Below, one piece after another: positions 18,795 through 27,675 of a stretch of DNA of 64,000 bases (within the stretch, counting starts at the first letter, position 1; each line of letters begins with the position of its first letter). Both the position numbers and the translations under genes were made by a program. Source of the DNA: Immundisolibacter sp049322795 (GTDB taxonomy: Bacteria; Pseudomonadota; Gammaproteobacteria; Immundisolibacterales; Immundisolibacteraceae). Below the pieces are notes generated by a model. That model ran no database searches. It saw only the letters and a program-made list of their open reading frames with translations, and had not been told where the DNA came from. The DNA is taken from contig JBMOQH010000019.1 of assembly GCA_049322795.1 (NCBI GenBank), positions 62,001-126,000 on the forward strand. The letters run 5' to 3'.

Positions 18795-19270
18795 TTGTCT
18801 CCTTCCTTGTCGCTCTTGCCGGCCTGCCCGTACAGGAACTGGCCGATCAATTGCTCGATGACCAGCGCGGACTGGGTGATCTCGATCTCGTCGCCGTCGC
18901 CGAGCGCGTCCGGCGCGCCACCCGGATCGAGGCCGATGAATTGCTCGCCAATCAGGCCGGCGGTGCGGATGCTCGCAACCGTATCCTGCGGAAGGTTGTC
19001 GTAGCGCGCGGCAATCGCCAAGCTGACGACTGCCTTGAATTGTTCCTCGTCGAAATCGATGGCCGACACGCGCCCGATGCGCACGCCGGCAACGGTCACC
19101 GGCGCCCGCACGCGCAGACTGCCGATGTTCGAGAAACGCGCCACCACGGTGTAGGCATCGCCGTCCTGGTATTCCGCCAGATTGCTTGCGCGCACCGACA
19201 TGAATGCCAACGCCGCCAGCCCCAGGGCCACGAACAGCCCCACCCAAACCTCGACGCTACGCGATTGCAT
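18791..19270 (-). CDS. mlaD: MlaD, MCE-domain lipid transport subunit
   Basis: Inner-membrane-anchored MCE protein of 159 residues. One N-terminal helix (about 8-27) precedes a single MCE domain with GLRVRAPVTVAGVRIGRV-like sequence and TAGLIGEQFIGLDPG. MlaD forms a hexameric ring on MlaFE that receives lipid from MlaC. Length matches the family. It starts 15 nt after mlaE. Confidence 0.95.
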   Translation of the reverse strand: MQSRSVEVWVGLFVALGLAALAFMSVRASNLAEYQDGDAYTVVARFSNIGSLRVRAPVTVAGVRIGRVSAIDFDEEQFKAVVSLAIAARYDNLPQDTVASIRTAGLIGEQFIGLDPGGAPDALGDGDEIEITQSALVIEQLIGQFLYGQAGKSDKEGDK

Positions 19271-19285
19271 GAACTTGGAATCTCC

Positions 19286-20068
19286 TCAGGGCTCGCCGAA
19301 CATCAGCGCGGTGAGCAAAAAATCCGCGCCCAGTACCGCCAGCGAGGCGGTGACCACGGTGCGGGTGGTAGCCCGGCCGACGCCCTCGGCCGTCGGCACC
19401 GCGTCGTAGCCCTCGAACACGGCGATCCAGGTCACCACGGCGCCGAACACCACGCTTTTGATTACGCCGTTGAGGATGTCGTCATAGAAGTCGACACCAT
19501 TTTCCATGTGCGACCAGTACGGCGCCGGGTCCAGTCCCAGCAACTTCACGCCGACCAGGTAGCCGCCGAGGATGCCGACCGCGCTGAACACCGCCGCCAG
19601 CAGCGGCAGACTGATGAAACCGGCCAGCCAGCGTGGCGCCAGCACGCGGCGGAATGGGTCCACCGCCATCATTTCGAGCGCCGAGAGTTGTTCGGTCGCC
19701 TTCATGAGCCCGATCTCGGCGGTCAGCGCCGAGCCGGCCCGTCCGGCGAACAGCAGCGCACTCAGTACCGGCCCCAGCTCGCGCACCAGCGACAGCGCCA
19801 CCAGAATGCCAAGACTGCTCTCGGAGCCGAAATCGACCAGCGTATTGTAGCCCTGCAGGCCGAGCACCATGCCCACGAACAGGCCCGACACCAGGATGAT
19901 CACCAGCGACAGCACACCGACGCTGAACACCTGTGCGGCCAGGCGTCGCGGCGCCAGAAACTGCGCCGGCACGGCCGCCAGCAGGGTGCTCAGGAACATG
20001 CCCGCCCGACCCAGGCGGGCCAGGCTGTCGAGCGTGCGCGCCCCCAGCCCGCTCAGCGTTCCAATCAT
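19286..20068 (-). CDS. mlaE: MlaE lipid transport permease
   Basis: Permease subunit of 260 residues in the Mla phospholipid transporter. Family features: GLFVGMVLGLQGYNTLVDFG, ELGPVLSALLFAGRAGSALTAEIG and VDPFRRVLAPRWLAGFISLPLL, with five to six membrane helices. Start overlaps the mlaF stop by 4 nt. Confidence 0.96.
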   Translation of the reverse strand: MIGTLSGLGARTLDSLARLGRAGMFLSTLLAAVPAQFLAPRRLAAQVFSVGVLSLVIILVSGLFVGMVLGLQGYNTLVDFGSESSLGILVALSLVRELGPVLSALLFAGRAGSALTAEIGLMKATEQLSALEMMAVDPFRRVLAPRWLAGFISLPLLAAVFSAVGILGGYLVGVKLLGLDPAPYWSHMENGVDFYDDILNGVIKSVVFGAVVTWIAVFEGYDAVPTAEGVGRATTRTVVTASLAVLGADFLLTALMFGEP

Positions 20069-20904
20069 CTCGCCTCCCCGACCAGATCGTCCCGATAGGC
20101 CGGCGCCGGATAATGGAAGTGCACCGGCCCGTCGGCCTCCCCGCTCAGGAACTGGTGCACCATCGGCTCGCTCGACGCCAGCAGGTCCGCCGGCCGGCCG
20201 TGACCGATGACCTTGCCCTGCGCGATCACGTAGGCGTAGTCGGCTATGCGGCAGGTCTCCTCGATGTCGTGCGACACCACCAGGCTGGTCAGCCCGAGCG
20301 CGCGATTCAGGGACGAGATCAGCCGCGTCAGGATGCCCATCGAGATCGGGTCCTGGCCGGTGAACGGCTCGTCGTAGAGGATCAGCATGGGATCGAGCGC
20401 GATCGCGCGCGCCAGCGCCACACGCCGCGCCATGCCGCCCGACAGCTCGCTCGCCATCAGATCGCGCGCACCGCGCAGGCCGACCGCCTGCAGCTTCATC
20501 AGCACCAGCGAGCGCACCAGGGACGGCGACAGGTCGGTGTGCTCGCGCACCGGATAGGCCACGTTGTCGAAGACGTTGAGGTCTGTCAGCAGCGCGCCGC
20601 TCTGGAACAACATGCCGATCTGCTTGCGCAACTCGTAAAGCCCGGCGCGCGACAGGCGCGTGACTTCCCTGCCCGCAACCTGGATGGAACCCGCCTGCGG
20701 GCGCAGAACACCGGCAATCAGCTTGAGCAGGGTCGTCTTGCCGGTGCCGCTCGGCCCCATCACGGCAGTGATCTTGCCGACCGGGATGTCGAGATCGACG
20801 GAATCGAAGATGACCCGCGCGCCGCGGCGGAACGTCAGACCCCGAATGGTGATGAGCGGCGCAGCGCCGGCACCCGTCTGGGCGCTGTTTGAGTTGATAT
20901 TCAT
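20065..20904 (-). CDS. mlaF: MlaF lipid transport ATPase
   Basis: ATPase of 279 residues energising the Mla system that keeps phospholipids out of the outer leaflet. Walker A GPSGTGKTT (about 50-58), signature ELSGGMARR, Walker B LILYDEPFTGQDP and switch His in VVSHDIEET are intact. First gene of a 22-gene same-strand block; its promoter should lie in the 126 nt between it and the divergent racemase-like gene, although no clear boxes were found there. Confidence 0.96.
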   Translation of the reverse strand: MNINSNSAQTGAGAAPLITIRGLTFRRGARVIFDSVDLDIPVGKITAVMGPSGTGKTTLLKLIAGVLRPQAGSIQVAGREVTRLSRAGLYELRKQIGMLFQSGALLTDLNVFDNVAYPVREHTDLSPSLVRSLVLMKLQAVGLRGARDLMASELSGGMARRVALARAIALDPMLILYDEPFTGQDPISMGILTRLISSLNRALGLTSLVVSHDIEETCRIADYAYVIAQGKVIGHGRPADLLASSEPMVHQFLSGEADGPVHFHYPAPAYRDDLVGEAR

Positions 20905-21030
20905 GCGGGGGTGTCAGGCCAAGGCGGGCAAGTCTCGGGCTAGCGCCGACGCACTGTCAACCGCATCATCGTTCGCCGCCTGGGTCGTCCCGCACCGTCG
21001 GCGGCCGGCCATGCCGAGGGAGGAGTTCCG

Positions 21031-22245
21031 ATGCCAAGCCATGCCCCGCGTCATCCCGGCCCACTGGCCGGTCTGAAGGTGGTGGAGGTCTCGTCGCTGG
21101 GGCCGGGCCCGTTCTGCGCCATGCTGCTGGCCGACATGGGCGCGGACATCGTGCGCGTGGACCGCGCCGAGACGGTGGACTACGCCGGCCCGGTCTCGCC
21201 CATCATGATCCCGCCGGAAGGCAATCCGCTGTACCGCGGGCGCCGTTCGCTGGCGGTGGATCTCAAAAAACCCGACGGCGTGGCCACCGTGCGGCGCCTG
21301 GCCAAACAGGCCGACGTGCTGCTGGAGGGTTACCGCCCCGGCGTGATGGAAAAACTCGGCCTGGGCCCGGAACCATGCCTGGCCGACAACCCACGCCTGG
21401 TCTACGGCCGCGTGTCCGGTTATGGACAGGACGGCCCGCTCGCCAACTCGCCGGGGCACGACATCAACTACATCGCCCTGTCCGGCGTGCTGGCCATGAT
21501 CGGCGCCGACCCGGACGGCCCGCCCGTGCTGCCGCTGAGTCTGGCCGGCGATTTCGGCGGCGCCGGCATGGCGCTCACCGTGGGTGTGCTGTGCGCGCTG
21601 TACGAACGCGAACGCTCCGGCGAAGGCCAGGTCGTGGACTGCTCCATGGTGGAGTCGTCCGCCTACATCGCCACGCTGTTTTACGGCATGTTGCGCACGG
21701 GTCATCATCATCCGCGCCGCGGCGTGAACATGGTGGATGGCGGCGCGCATTTCTATAACGTCTACCCCACCGCGGACGGCCAGTGGGTGGCCATCGCCGC
21801 CGTGCTGCCCGAGTTCTACGAGAACTTTCTAAAGGCGCTGGACCTGGACCCCGCCACGCTGCCCGACCAGCTCGACGCCGCGCAGTGGCCGGCCATGAAG
21901 GCGCGCCTGACCGACATCTTCCGCGCCCACCCGCTGGCCTACTGGAACGAACGCCTGCTCAACGCCGACCAGTGCTACTCGCCGGTGATCGGCCCGCTGG
22001 ACGCCCCCGACCACCCGCAAAACCGCGCGCGCGAATCCTTCGTGACCGTGGCCGGCGTGGCGCAGCCGGCACCGGCGCCCAAGCTCTCGCGCACGCCGGG
22101 CTGGGTGAAAAGCCCGGCCCAGGCACCGGGCATGCAAAGCCGCGAACTGCTGGCCGACTGGGGCTTTGACGAAGCCGAAATCGCCGCCCTGCATACATCC
22201 GGCGCGGTGCGCTCCGCCCGCGCGGCGGGCGGAGCGTCCACATAG
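21031..22245 (+). CDS. CaiB/BaiF family protein, alpha-methylacyl-CoA racemase-like
   Basis: Class III CoA-transferase fold, 404 residues, closest in motifs to alpha-methylacyl-CoA racemase. SPGHDINYIALSG (His143) and LAGDFGGAGM (Asp174) correspond to the His and Asp pair that epimerise the alpha carbon in that subfamily. The N-terminal GPGPFCAMLLADMGADIVRVD is the CoA-binding region. Racemases of this type act in branched-chain fatty acid, steroid or isoprenoid breakdown. GGGAGGAG-like ribosome site supports the ATG. The last eleven residues are encoded by a perfect GC hairpin, see the repeat entry. First of a run of three CoA-transferase-family genes. Confidence 0.9.
   Translation: MPSHAPRHPGPLAGLKVVEVSSLGPGPFCAMLLADMGADIVRVDRAETVDYAGPVSPIMIPPEGNPLYRGRRSLAVDLKKPDGVATVRRLAKQADVLLEGYRPGVMEKLGLGPEPCLADNPRLVYGRVSGYGQDGPLANSPGHDINYIALSGVLAMIGADPDGPPVLPLSLAGDFGGAGMALTVGVLCALYERERSGEGQVVDCSMVESSAYIATLFYGMLRTGHHHPRRGVNMVDGGAHFYNVYPTADGQWVAIAAVLPEFYENFLKALDLDPATLPDQLDAAQWPAMKARLTDIFRAHPLAYWNERLLNADQCYSPVIGPLDAPDHPQNRARESFVTVAGVAQPAPAPKLSRTPGWVKSPAQAPGMQSRELLADWGFDEAEIAALHTSGAVRSARAAGGAST
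22210..22236. repeat. Perfect 12-bp hairpin at 3' end of a coding region
   Basis: CGCTCCGCCCGC, a 3-nt loop GCG, then the exact complement. It falls inside the last codons of the racemase-like gene, giving the tail RSARAAGG, and ends 7 nt before the stop codon. No T-tract follows, so it is not a standard terminator. It could be an inserted palindromic element that extended the protein, or an mRNA 3' stabiliser. Confidence 0.6.
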
Positions 22246-22260
22246 GGGAAGGTCGAGGCC

Positions 22261-22911
22261 GTGACTTGGGTTCAGTTCCGGACGGGGGCGAAGGCGCATC
22301 TGGCGTGGCTGCTTGTGCGCCCGCGATTGGTCTGGTTCGGCGTGCTGCCCCTTGTGCTCGGGACATTGGCCTGCTGGATTGGCAGGACCGAACAGCCGGT
22401 CCGCATCACCGGTCTGGCGCTTGAACTGCTGGGTCTCGGTACCGCCCTTTGGGGCCTGAACAAAACGCGAAAAGACTTCGGCCGTCCCTCTCTGATGACC
22501 CTTTGCAGGGCATGGTGGGCGGCGCGGCCACACGGAGAAGTCCGCGCCGTTTCAGTATCAGACGTACTAACCCCATCACTCAGTGAATCGATTCGCATCG
22601 AACGCTGGACAACAGTAGATCCCGCTGCCCCGCTCGACCAGCAGTTCGCTGCGATGTGCAAAAACGCGGAAACGTTGAGGCACGACTTAAGTCGCCTGAC
22701 TGTTGACCATGACGCATTGTCCAGGCGCACCAACGCAGCACTAGAAAGGGAAGCGGCGGCCCGCAGCGAGCTCGGACATAGGCTTCGGGGCGATCTGGAA
22801 AGAACGATGGCTGACGGCCTCCTGGTCTCCCTGATCGGCCTCGGTTGGATCCTGCTGGGCACTCTCCTGACAACCCTGTCGGGCGAAATATCGTGTTTTC
22901 TCTCCCCGTAA
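22261..22911 (+). CDS. Hypothetical membrane protein with central coiled coil
   Basis: Not recognised. 216 residues starting with GTG. Two hydrophobic helices lie near the N-terminus (about 17-40 and 48-66), then a basic loop, a polar middle, and a charged heptad-like helix (about 133-180, many Glu, Arg and Leu). A final hydrophobic helix follows (about 184-206). It is inserted between CoA-transferase-family genes on the same strand, 15 nt after one and 13 nt before the next. Its second half is visibly richer in A and T than its neighbours, hinting at a separate origin. No catalytic motif was found. It might be a membrane scaffold or sensor, but that is a guess. Confidence 0.7.
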   Translation: MTWVQFRTGAKAHLAWLLVRPRLVWFGVLPLVLGTLACWIGRTEQPVRITGLALELLGLGTALWGLNKTRKDFGRPSLMTLCRAWWAARPHGEVRAVSVSDVLTPSLSESIRIERWTTVDPAAPLDQQFAAMCKNAETLRHDLSRLTVDHDALSRRTNAALEREAAARSELGHRLRGDLERTMADGLLVSLIGLGWILLGTLLTTLSGEISCFLSP

Positions 22912-22924
22912 CCCGGAGTTTCGG

Positions 22925-24178
22925 ATGGTGACCAAAACCGAGTTCTATCAAGACGCCCGTCCGGACAGCCGCGGCCCGCTCGCCGGCATCCGCGTGCTGG
23001 AAGCCACCAACTACGGCGCCGGACCCATCTGCGGCATGGTGCTGTCGGACCTCGGCGCCGAGTCCATCAAGTGCGAGCAGCCGCAGGTGGGCGATCCCAT
23101 CCGTTCGTGGCCGCCGTATCTCACCGGCGCGGACGGCAAGGATTTCTGGTCCGGCATCTGGGCGCTGACCTTCAACCGCGGCAAGCGCGCGGTGACGCTG
23201 GATTTTCGCAAGCCCGAGGGGCAGGACCTGTTCCGCCGTCTGGCCACGCACGCCGACGTGGTGATCGAGAACTTCACCCCCGGCACCATGGCGCGCTGGG
23301 GCCTGGGCTACGCGGACCTGAAAGCCGTCAAGCCGGACCTGATCTACGTGTCGGTGTCCGGCTTCGGGCAGTGGGGGCCGCTCAAGGACAAGCGCGGGCT
23401 GGACCCCATCGGCCAGGCCATGGGCGGGGTGATGGCCGGCACCGGCGAACCCGGCGGGCAGCCGCTGCGGGTGGGCTTTGCCATCGCCGACAATATGTCC
23501 GGCTGGATGGGCGCGATGGGGGCGCTGGCGGCGCTGAACTTCCGTCGGCGCACCGGGCGCGGGCAGTGGGTGGATTCGAGCCTAATAGACGCCATGCTCA
23601 CCACGTCCGACATCAAGCTCATGGGCGTGGCGCACGCGGGTTATGAGGTCAAACCCACCGGCAACGGCACGGATCTCGGCGCACCGCTTGACCTGTTCCG
23701 CTGCGCCGACGGGTGCTGGCTGTACATCCACGCGCTGTACGACCACCTGTGGAAGCGCCTGGCTGACGTGATGGGCCGGCCCGACCTGAAAGAAGACCCG
23801 CGCACGCGCGACTGGGCCGGGCGCGCGGCGAACATCCCGTTCGTGAACGAATGCGTGGGCGCCTGGGCCGCCACCTTGCCGATCGAACAGGCCATGGCCG
23901 CGCTGGACGAGGCCGGCTGCACCTGCGCGCCGGTGCTGTCGTTCCCGGAAATCCTCGCCGCGGGGCACTTTCGCGAGCGCGACGCCGTGGTGGAAATGCC
24001 CCACCCCAAATACGGCCCGCTCACGCACTACGGCTACCCGGTCAAGTTCTCGCGCACGCCCGCCGGCCCGCGCGCGGTGGCGCCGGCCGTGGGGCAGGAC
24101 AACGCGGCGGTGTACGGCGATCTGCTGGGGCTGAGCGAAGCCGAACAGGCCGCCCTGCGTGAGCAAGGAGTGATCTGA
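22925..24178 (+). CDS. CaiB/BaiF family CoA-transferase (first of a pair)
   Basis: Class III CoA-transferase of 417 residues, moving CoA between carboxylic acids through mixed-anhydride and thioester intermediates on an Asp. The likely nucleophile is Asp189 in GFAIADNMSGW. Also seen: GAGPICGMVLSDLGAESIKCE (CoA binding), NRGKRAVTLDFRKPEG and VIENFTPGTMARWGLGY, all typical of formyl-CoA or carnitine CoA-transferase relatives. Only one base lies between its stop and the next paralogous gene, which suggests a heteromer or consecutive reactions. Substrate unknown. Confidence 0.9.
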   Translation: MVTKTEFYQDARPDSRGPLAGIRVLEATNYGAGPICGMVLSDLGAESIKCEQPQVGDPIRSWPPYLTGADGKDFWSGIWALTFNRGKRAVTLDFRKPEGQDLFRRLATHADVVIENFTPGTMARWGLGYADLKAVKPDLIYVSVSGFGQWGPLKDKRGLDPIGQAMGGVMAGTGEPGGQPLRVGFAIADNMSGWMGAMGALAALNFRRRTGRGQWVDSSLIDAMLTTSDIKLMGVAHAGYEVKPTGNGTDLGAPLDLFRCADGCWLYIHALYDHLWKRLADVMGRPDLKEDPRTRDWAGRAANIPFVNECVGAWAATLPIEQAMAALDEAGCTCAPVLSFPEILAAGHFRERDAVVEMPHPKYGPLTHYGYPVKFSRTPAGPRAVAPAVGQDNAAVYGDLLGLSEAEQAALREQGVI

Positions 24179-24179
24179 C

Positions 24180-25412
24180 ATGACCGAACAGGACTTCTAC
24201 GACACCGACGGATTGGACGAAGGCCCGCTCGCCGGCGTGCGCGTGCTGGATGTGTCCGCCTACGGGCCCGGCCCGCTGTGCGGACAGGTGCTGGCGGACT
24301 TGGGCGCCGACGTGATCAAGATCGACCTGCCCGGCAGCGGCGACCCGGCGCGCGACATCCCGCCGTTCGTCAGTCCGGACAAGGCGCAGCGCAAGGAGGC
24401 GTCCATCTGGCACCTCACCTTCAACCGCGGCAAGCGCGGCATCACGCTCGACATCCGCCAGCCCGAAGGCCAGGCGCTGTTCAAGCGGCTCACGGCCAAG
24501 GTGGACGTGGTCATCGAGTCGTTCACGCCCGGCACGCTGGAGGGCTGGAACCTCGGCTACGCCACGCTCAAGGCGGTCAATCCCGGCGTGATCCTGGTCT
24601 CCATCTCGGCGTTCGGGCAGTTCGGACCGTGGTCCTCGCGCAAGGGCTTCGACCCGATGGCGCAGGCGGTAGCCGGCATGATGCAGGTCACCGGCGAGCG
24701 CGACGGCCGGCCGCTGCGCTCCGGCAACGCCACCGTGGATCACATGTGCGCCTGGCACGGCGCCATGGGCGCCATGGCGGCGCTGTGGCACCGCAGCGAA
24801 ACCGGCGAGGGGCAGTGGGTGGACGCGGCGCTCGCCGACGTGACGCTGTATTCGAGCGACCTGCACCTGATGGGCGCCGCCAACGCCGGCTACGAGGCCC
24901 GGCGCATGGGCAACGCCACCGACACCGGCACGCCGTTCAACACCTACCGCTCCGCCGACGGTCACTGGGTGTTCATCAACGCCGCCATCGACCCGCACTG
25001 GAAGCGCCTGTGCGAGCTGATGGGGCGTCAGGATCTCGCCGGCATGAGCTACGGCGAGCGCTGCCAGCGCTTCGACGAGGTGGACGGTCTCGCCGCCGCC
25101 TGGGCCGCCCAGCGCAGCGCCAAGGACATCCTCGGCGCGCTGGATGGCGCCGGCATCACCTGCGGCCCGGTCGCCACCTTCGACGAAATCCTCGCCGAGC
25201 CGCACTACCGGGCGCGCGGCACCGTCACGCAGATGCAGGACCCGGACTTCGGCCCGCTGACCACCTACGGCCCGTGCCCGAAGTTCTCCGTCAGCCGCAC
25301 GCGGATTCGCTCCAGCGCCCCGCGCATGGGTCAGCACAATGCTGAGGTTTACGGCGATTTGGGGCTCAACCCCGCCGCGCTCGACACGCTCAAGGCGGCC
25401 GGCGTCGTGTGA
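24180..25412 (+). CDS. CaiB/BaiF family CoA-transferase (second of a pair)
   Basis: Class III CoA-transferase of 410 residues, clearly paralogous to the preceding gene (shared FNRGKRxxTLDxRxPEGQ, ESFTPGTLEGWNLGYATLK). The probable catalytic Asp187 lies in NATVDHMCAWHGAMGA. Heterodimeric class III enzymes such as BbsEF are encoded by adjacent paralogues, so a two-subunit enzyme is plausible; both copies, however, keep the Asp, so two separate homodimers are equally possible. A 50-nt gap leads to the aminotransferase. Confidence 0.9.
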   Translation: MTEQDFYDTDGLDEGPLAGVRVLDVSAYGPGPLCGQVLADLGADVIKIDLPGSGDPARDIPPFVSPDKAQRKEASIWHLTFNRGKRGITLDIRQPEGQALFKRLTAKVDVVIESFTPGTLEGWNLGYATLKAVNPGVILVSISAFGQFGPWSSRKGFDPMAQAVAGMMQVTGERDGRPLRSGNATVDHMCAWHGAMGAMAALWHRSETGEGQWVDAALADVTLYSSDLHLMGAANAGYEARRMGNATDTGTPFNTYRSADGHWVFINAAIDPHWKRLCELMGRQDLAGMSYGERCQRFDEVDGLAAAWAAQRSAKDILGALDGAGITCGPVATFDEILAEPHYRARGTVTQMQDPDFGPLTTYGPCPKFSVSRTRIRSSAPRMGQHNAEVYGDLGLNPAALDTLKAAGVV

Positions 25413-25471
25413 GCCGGCACCGTGCCGGTGAACGATAATCGCCGCCCGATCCACCCGAAGGAGTGATTCCC

Positions 25472-26647
25472 ATGCCGAGCTTCCAGCCGCCGCTGCGCAC
25501 CCTCATGGGGCCGGGTCCGTCGGACGTACACCCGCGTGTGCTGGCGGCGATGGCGCGGCCGACCATCGGGCACCTCGACCCGGCCTTCGTCGAGCTGATG
25601 GACGACATCAAGGGGCTGCTGCGCCAGGCCTTTCGGACCGACAACGAGGTCACCTTTCCCGTCTCCGGCCCCGGCTCGGTGGGCATGGAGGCCTGCTTCG
25701 TGAACCTGGTCGAGCCCGGCGACACGGTGATCGTGTGCCGCAACGGCGTCTTCGGCGGGCGCATGAAGGAGAACGTCGAGCGCTGCGGCGCCACGGCCGT
25801 GCTGGTCGACGACCCGTGGACGCGCGCCGTGGACCCGCAGCGCGTGGAGGATGCCTTCAAGGCCAACCCGCAGGCCAAGGTGCTCGCCTTCGTGATGGCG
25901 GAGACCTCCACCGGCGCGCTGTCCGACGCCAAGACGCTGGTCGACATCGCCCATCGCCACGGCGCGCTCGCCATCGTCGATGCCGTGACCGCCTTGGGTG
26001 GCGTGGAGCTCGAGGTCGACGCCTGGGGCATCGACGCCATCTACAGCGGCACGCAAAAATGCCTGTCCTGCCCGCCGGGCCTGTCGCCGGTGAGCTTCGG
26101 CGCCCGCGCCATCGAGCGGCTGCACGCCCGCAAGACGCCCGTGCAGAGCTGGTTTCTGGACCTGAACCTGGTGCTCGGCTACTGGTCCGGCGCGGCGCGG
26201 CGCAGCTACCACCACACGGCGCCCATCAACGCCCTGTACGGCCTGCACGAGGCGCTGCTGATGCTGCACGAGGAGGGCCTGGAAGCCGCCTGGGCGCGGC
26301 ATGCCCTGAACCACCGGGCGCTGCGGGCCGGCCTCGAAGCCATCGGTTTGCCCCTGGCCGGGGTGGACGGCGAGCGTCTGCCGCAGCTGAACGTGGTCAC
26401 CATCCCGGACGGCGTGGACGATGCCGCCGTGCGGCAAACGCTGCTGCGCGACTACGACCTCGAAATCGGCGCCGGCCTTGGCGAATTCGCCGGCAAGGCG
26501 TGGCGCATCGGCCTCATGGGCCAGTCCGCCAGCCGCCGGCACGTTCTGACCTGCCTCACCGCGCTGGGCGGAGCGCTGGCGCGGGAAGGCCGGCGCGCGG
26601 ACCTCAGCGCCGCCTTGGCCGCGGCCGAGAGCGTCCACGCGACTTGA
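25472..26647 (+). CDS. Class V aminotransferase, alanine/serine-glyoxylate type
   Basis: PLP enzyme of 391 residues. The family start RTLMGPGPSDVHPRVLAAMA, the cofactor segment GPGSVGMEACFVN, VDAVTALGGVELEVDAWGID and Schiff-base Lys196 in YSGTQKCLSCPPG identify the alanine-glyoxylate / serine-glyoxylate group. Such enzymes aminate glyoxylate with serine or alanine. An AAGGAG site 8 nt before the chosen ATG settles the start; an upstream in-frame GTG overlaps that site. Its place after oxalyl/formyl-CoA-transferase relatives may hint at glyoxylate metabolism, as inference. Confidence 0.92.
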   Translation: MPSFQPPLRTLMGPGPSDVHPRVLAAMARPTIGHLDPAFVELMDDIKGLLRQAFRTDNEVTFPVSGPGSVGMEACFVNLVEPGDTVIVCRNGVFGGRMKENVERCGATAVLVDDPWTRAVDPQRVEDAFKANPQAKVLAFVMAETSTGALSDAKTLVDIAHRHGALAIVDAVTALGGVELEVDAWGIDAIYSGTQKCLSCPPGLSPVSFGARAIERLHARKTPVQSWFLDLNLVLGYWSGAARRSYHHTAPINALYGLHEALLMLHEEGLEAAWARHALNHRALRAGLEAIGLPLAGVDGERLPQLNVVTIPDGVDDAAVRQTLLRDYDLEIGAGLGEFAGKAWRIGLMGQSASRRHVLTCLTALGGALAREGRRADLSAALAAAESVHAT

Positions 26648-26779
26648 CGGGTTGGCCGTTTCGCAGGCTGCGGGCAGCGGCTGATACCCCATCCCCCGCA
26701 GCGCCTGACCACGTCCCTGCTCGGCCGTCGCCACGATCCGCACTTTTTTCGCTGGTCCAGATGTACCGATGGACAGGAA

Positions 26780-26801
26780 ACAGGGTGACTTTTTGCCCTG
26801 T
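26780..26801 (+). other. Hairpin in leader of PEP-CTERM gene
   Basis: ACAGGG, a 10-nt T-rich loop, CCCTGT, in the 200-nt gap after the aminotransferase. No T-tract follows the stem. It could terminate weakly or shape the leader of the next gene. Nothing else was recognised in the gap. Confidence 0.3.
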
Positions 26802-26847
26802 CACTCCCATCATGCGCAGCCACTTGGCGCCCGGCGGATGTGTGTTG

Positions 26848-27675
26848 ATGGCCACAAAATCTTGTTGCAACAGGCTCAGTCGCACGCTGCATGCGGCGCT
26901 GGCAAAGATCGTCGGTACCGCGACACTCCTTGTCGCGATCTCAGGAACGGCCTCCGCGGCCATCGTCCTGAACCCGCTGGTCGGCGGCACTTTCCTGAAC
27001 GGAAATGGCGCCAACAGCCAGTGGGTACAAGTACCGAACGATTGGCGCGGCACCATCTACGGCCAAAATCCCGACTTCAATGCTTGGAACACCGGCATCT
27101 GGGGCCTGGAAGACGCCATGCTGGCTCTGGACCCCCCCAATACTGACGTGGTGGCGCGCTACCAGGGCCTAAGCGGGCCCATCGCGTTCGCCGATCAGCG
27201 TTATGTGGACGAGTGGGCGCCGACCTGGGGCACTCAGCCGCTGGCGCCGGTCCTGGACCCTGCGCCTGGCGCTCATCAGGACAACTGGGCCGTGCGCTTC
27301 ACTGGTTACATCGCGATTACCGACCCGGGTCTCTACAATTTCGGGGTTCTTTACGACGACGGTTTCAGCTTCAGCCTGTTTGGCGCCGACGGCGCCCTGA
27401 GCCTGCTCATGGACGGCCTGAACCCCCGGGATCGCCTTGGCTTCGAGTCGGACCTCGACCTGCTGCCCGGCCTCTATGGATTTCAGCTGACATCCTGGGA
27501 GCGGCTCGAAGCGGGCGTGGTCAGCCTCGACTGGGTACGCCCGGGCGGGGAATGGGAGTTGATCCCGCGCAACCACCTGTTCAATGCCGTTCCGGTGCCG
27601 GCCCCTGCCGCGGTAGCGCTGCTGCTGCCCGGGCTCGCCTTGTTGACGTTACGATTGCGCGCCCGCCGGGCGTAA
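26848..27675 (+). CDS. Secreted PA14-domain protein with PEP-CTERM-type sorting tail
   Basis: 275 residues. An N-terminal signal peptide (about 1-33, ending ISGTASA) leads to an export domain. Residues about 140-245 read as a PA14-type beta sandwich: DNWAVRFTGYIAITDPGLYNFGVLYDDG and later LLPGLYGFQL and VSLDWVRPGG. PA14 domains often bind carbohydrate. The C-terminus has the exosortase signal layout: VPVPAPAA, a hydrophobic helix and a basic tail RLRARRA. Exosortase targets are usually linked to exopolysaccharide production, and pgaCDA follows on the same strand. No exosortase gene is in the window. An ATG 36 nt upstream is a possible alternative start. Confidence 0.8.
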   Translation: MATKSCCNRLSRTLHAALAKIVGTATLLVAISGTASAAIVLNPLVGGTFLNGNGANSQWVQVPNDWRGTIYGQNPDFNAWNTGIWGLEDAMLALDPPNTDVVARYQGLSGPIAFADQRYVDEWAPTWGTQPLAPVLDPAPGAHQDNWAVRFTGYIAITDPGLYNFGVLYDDGFSFSLFGADGALSLLMDGLNPRDRLGFESDLDLLPGLYGFQLTSWERLEAGVVSLDWVRPGGEWELIPRNHLFNAVPVPAPAAVALLLPGLALLTLRLRARRA

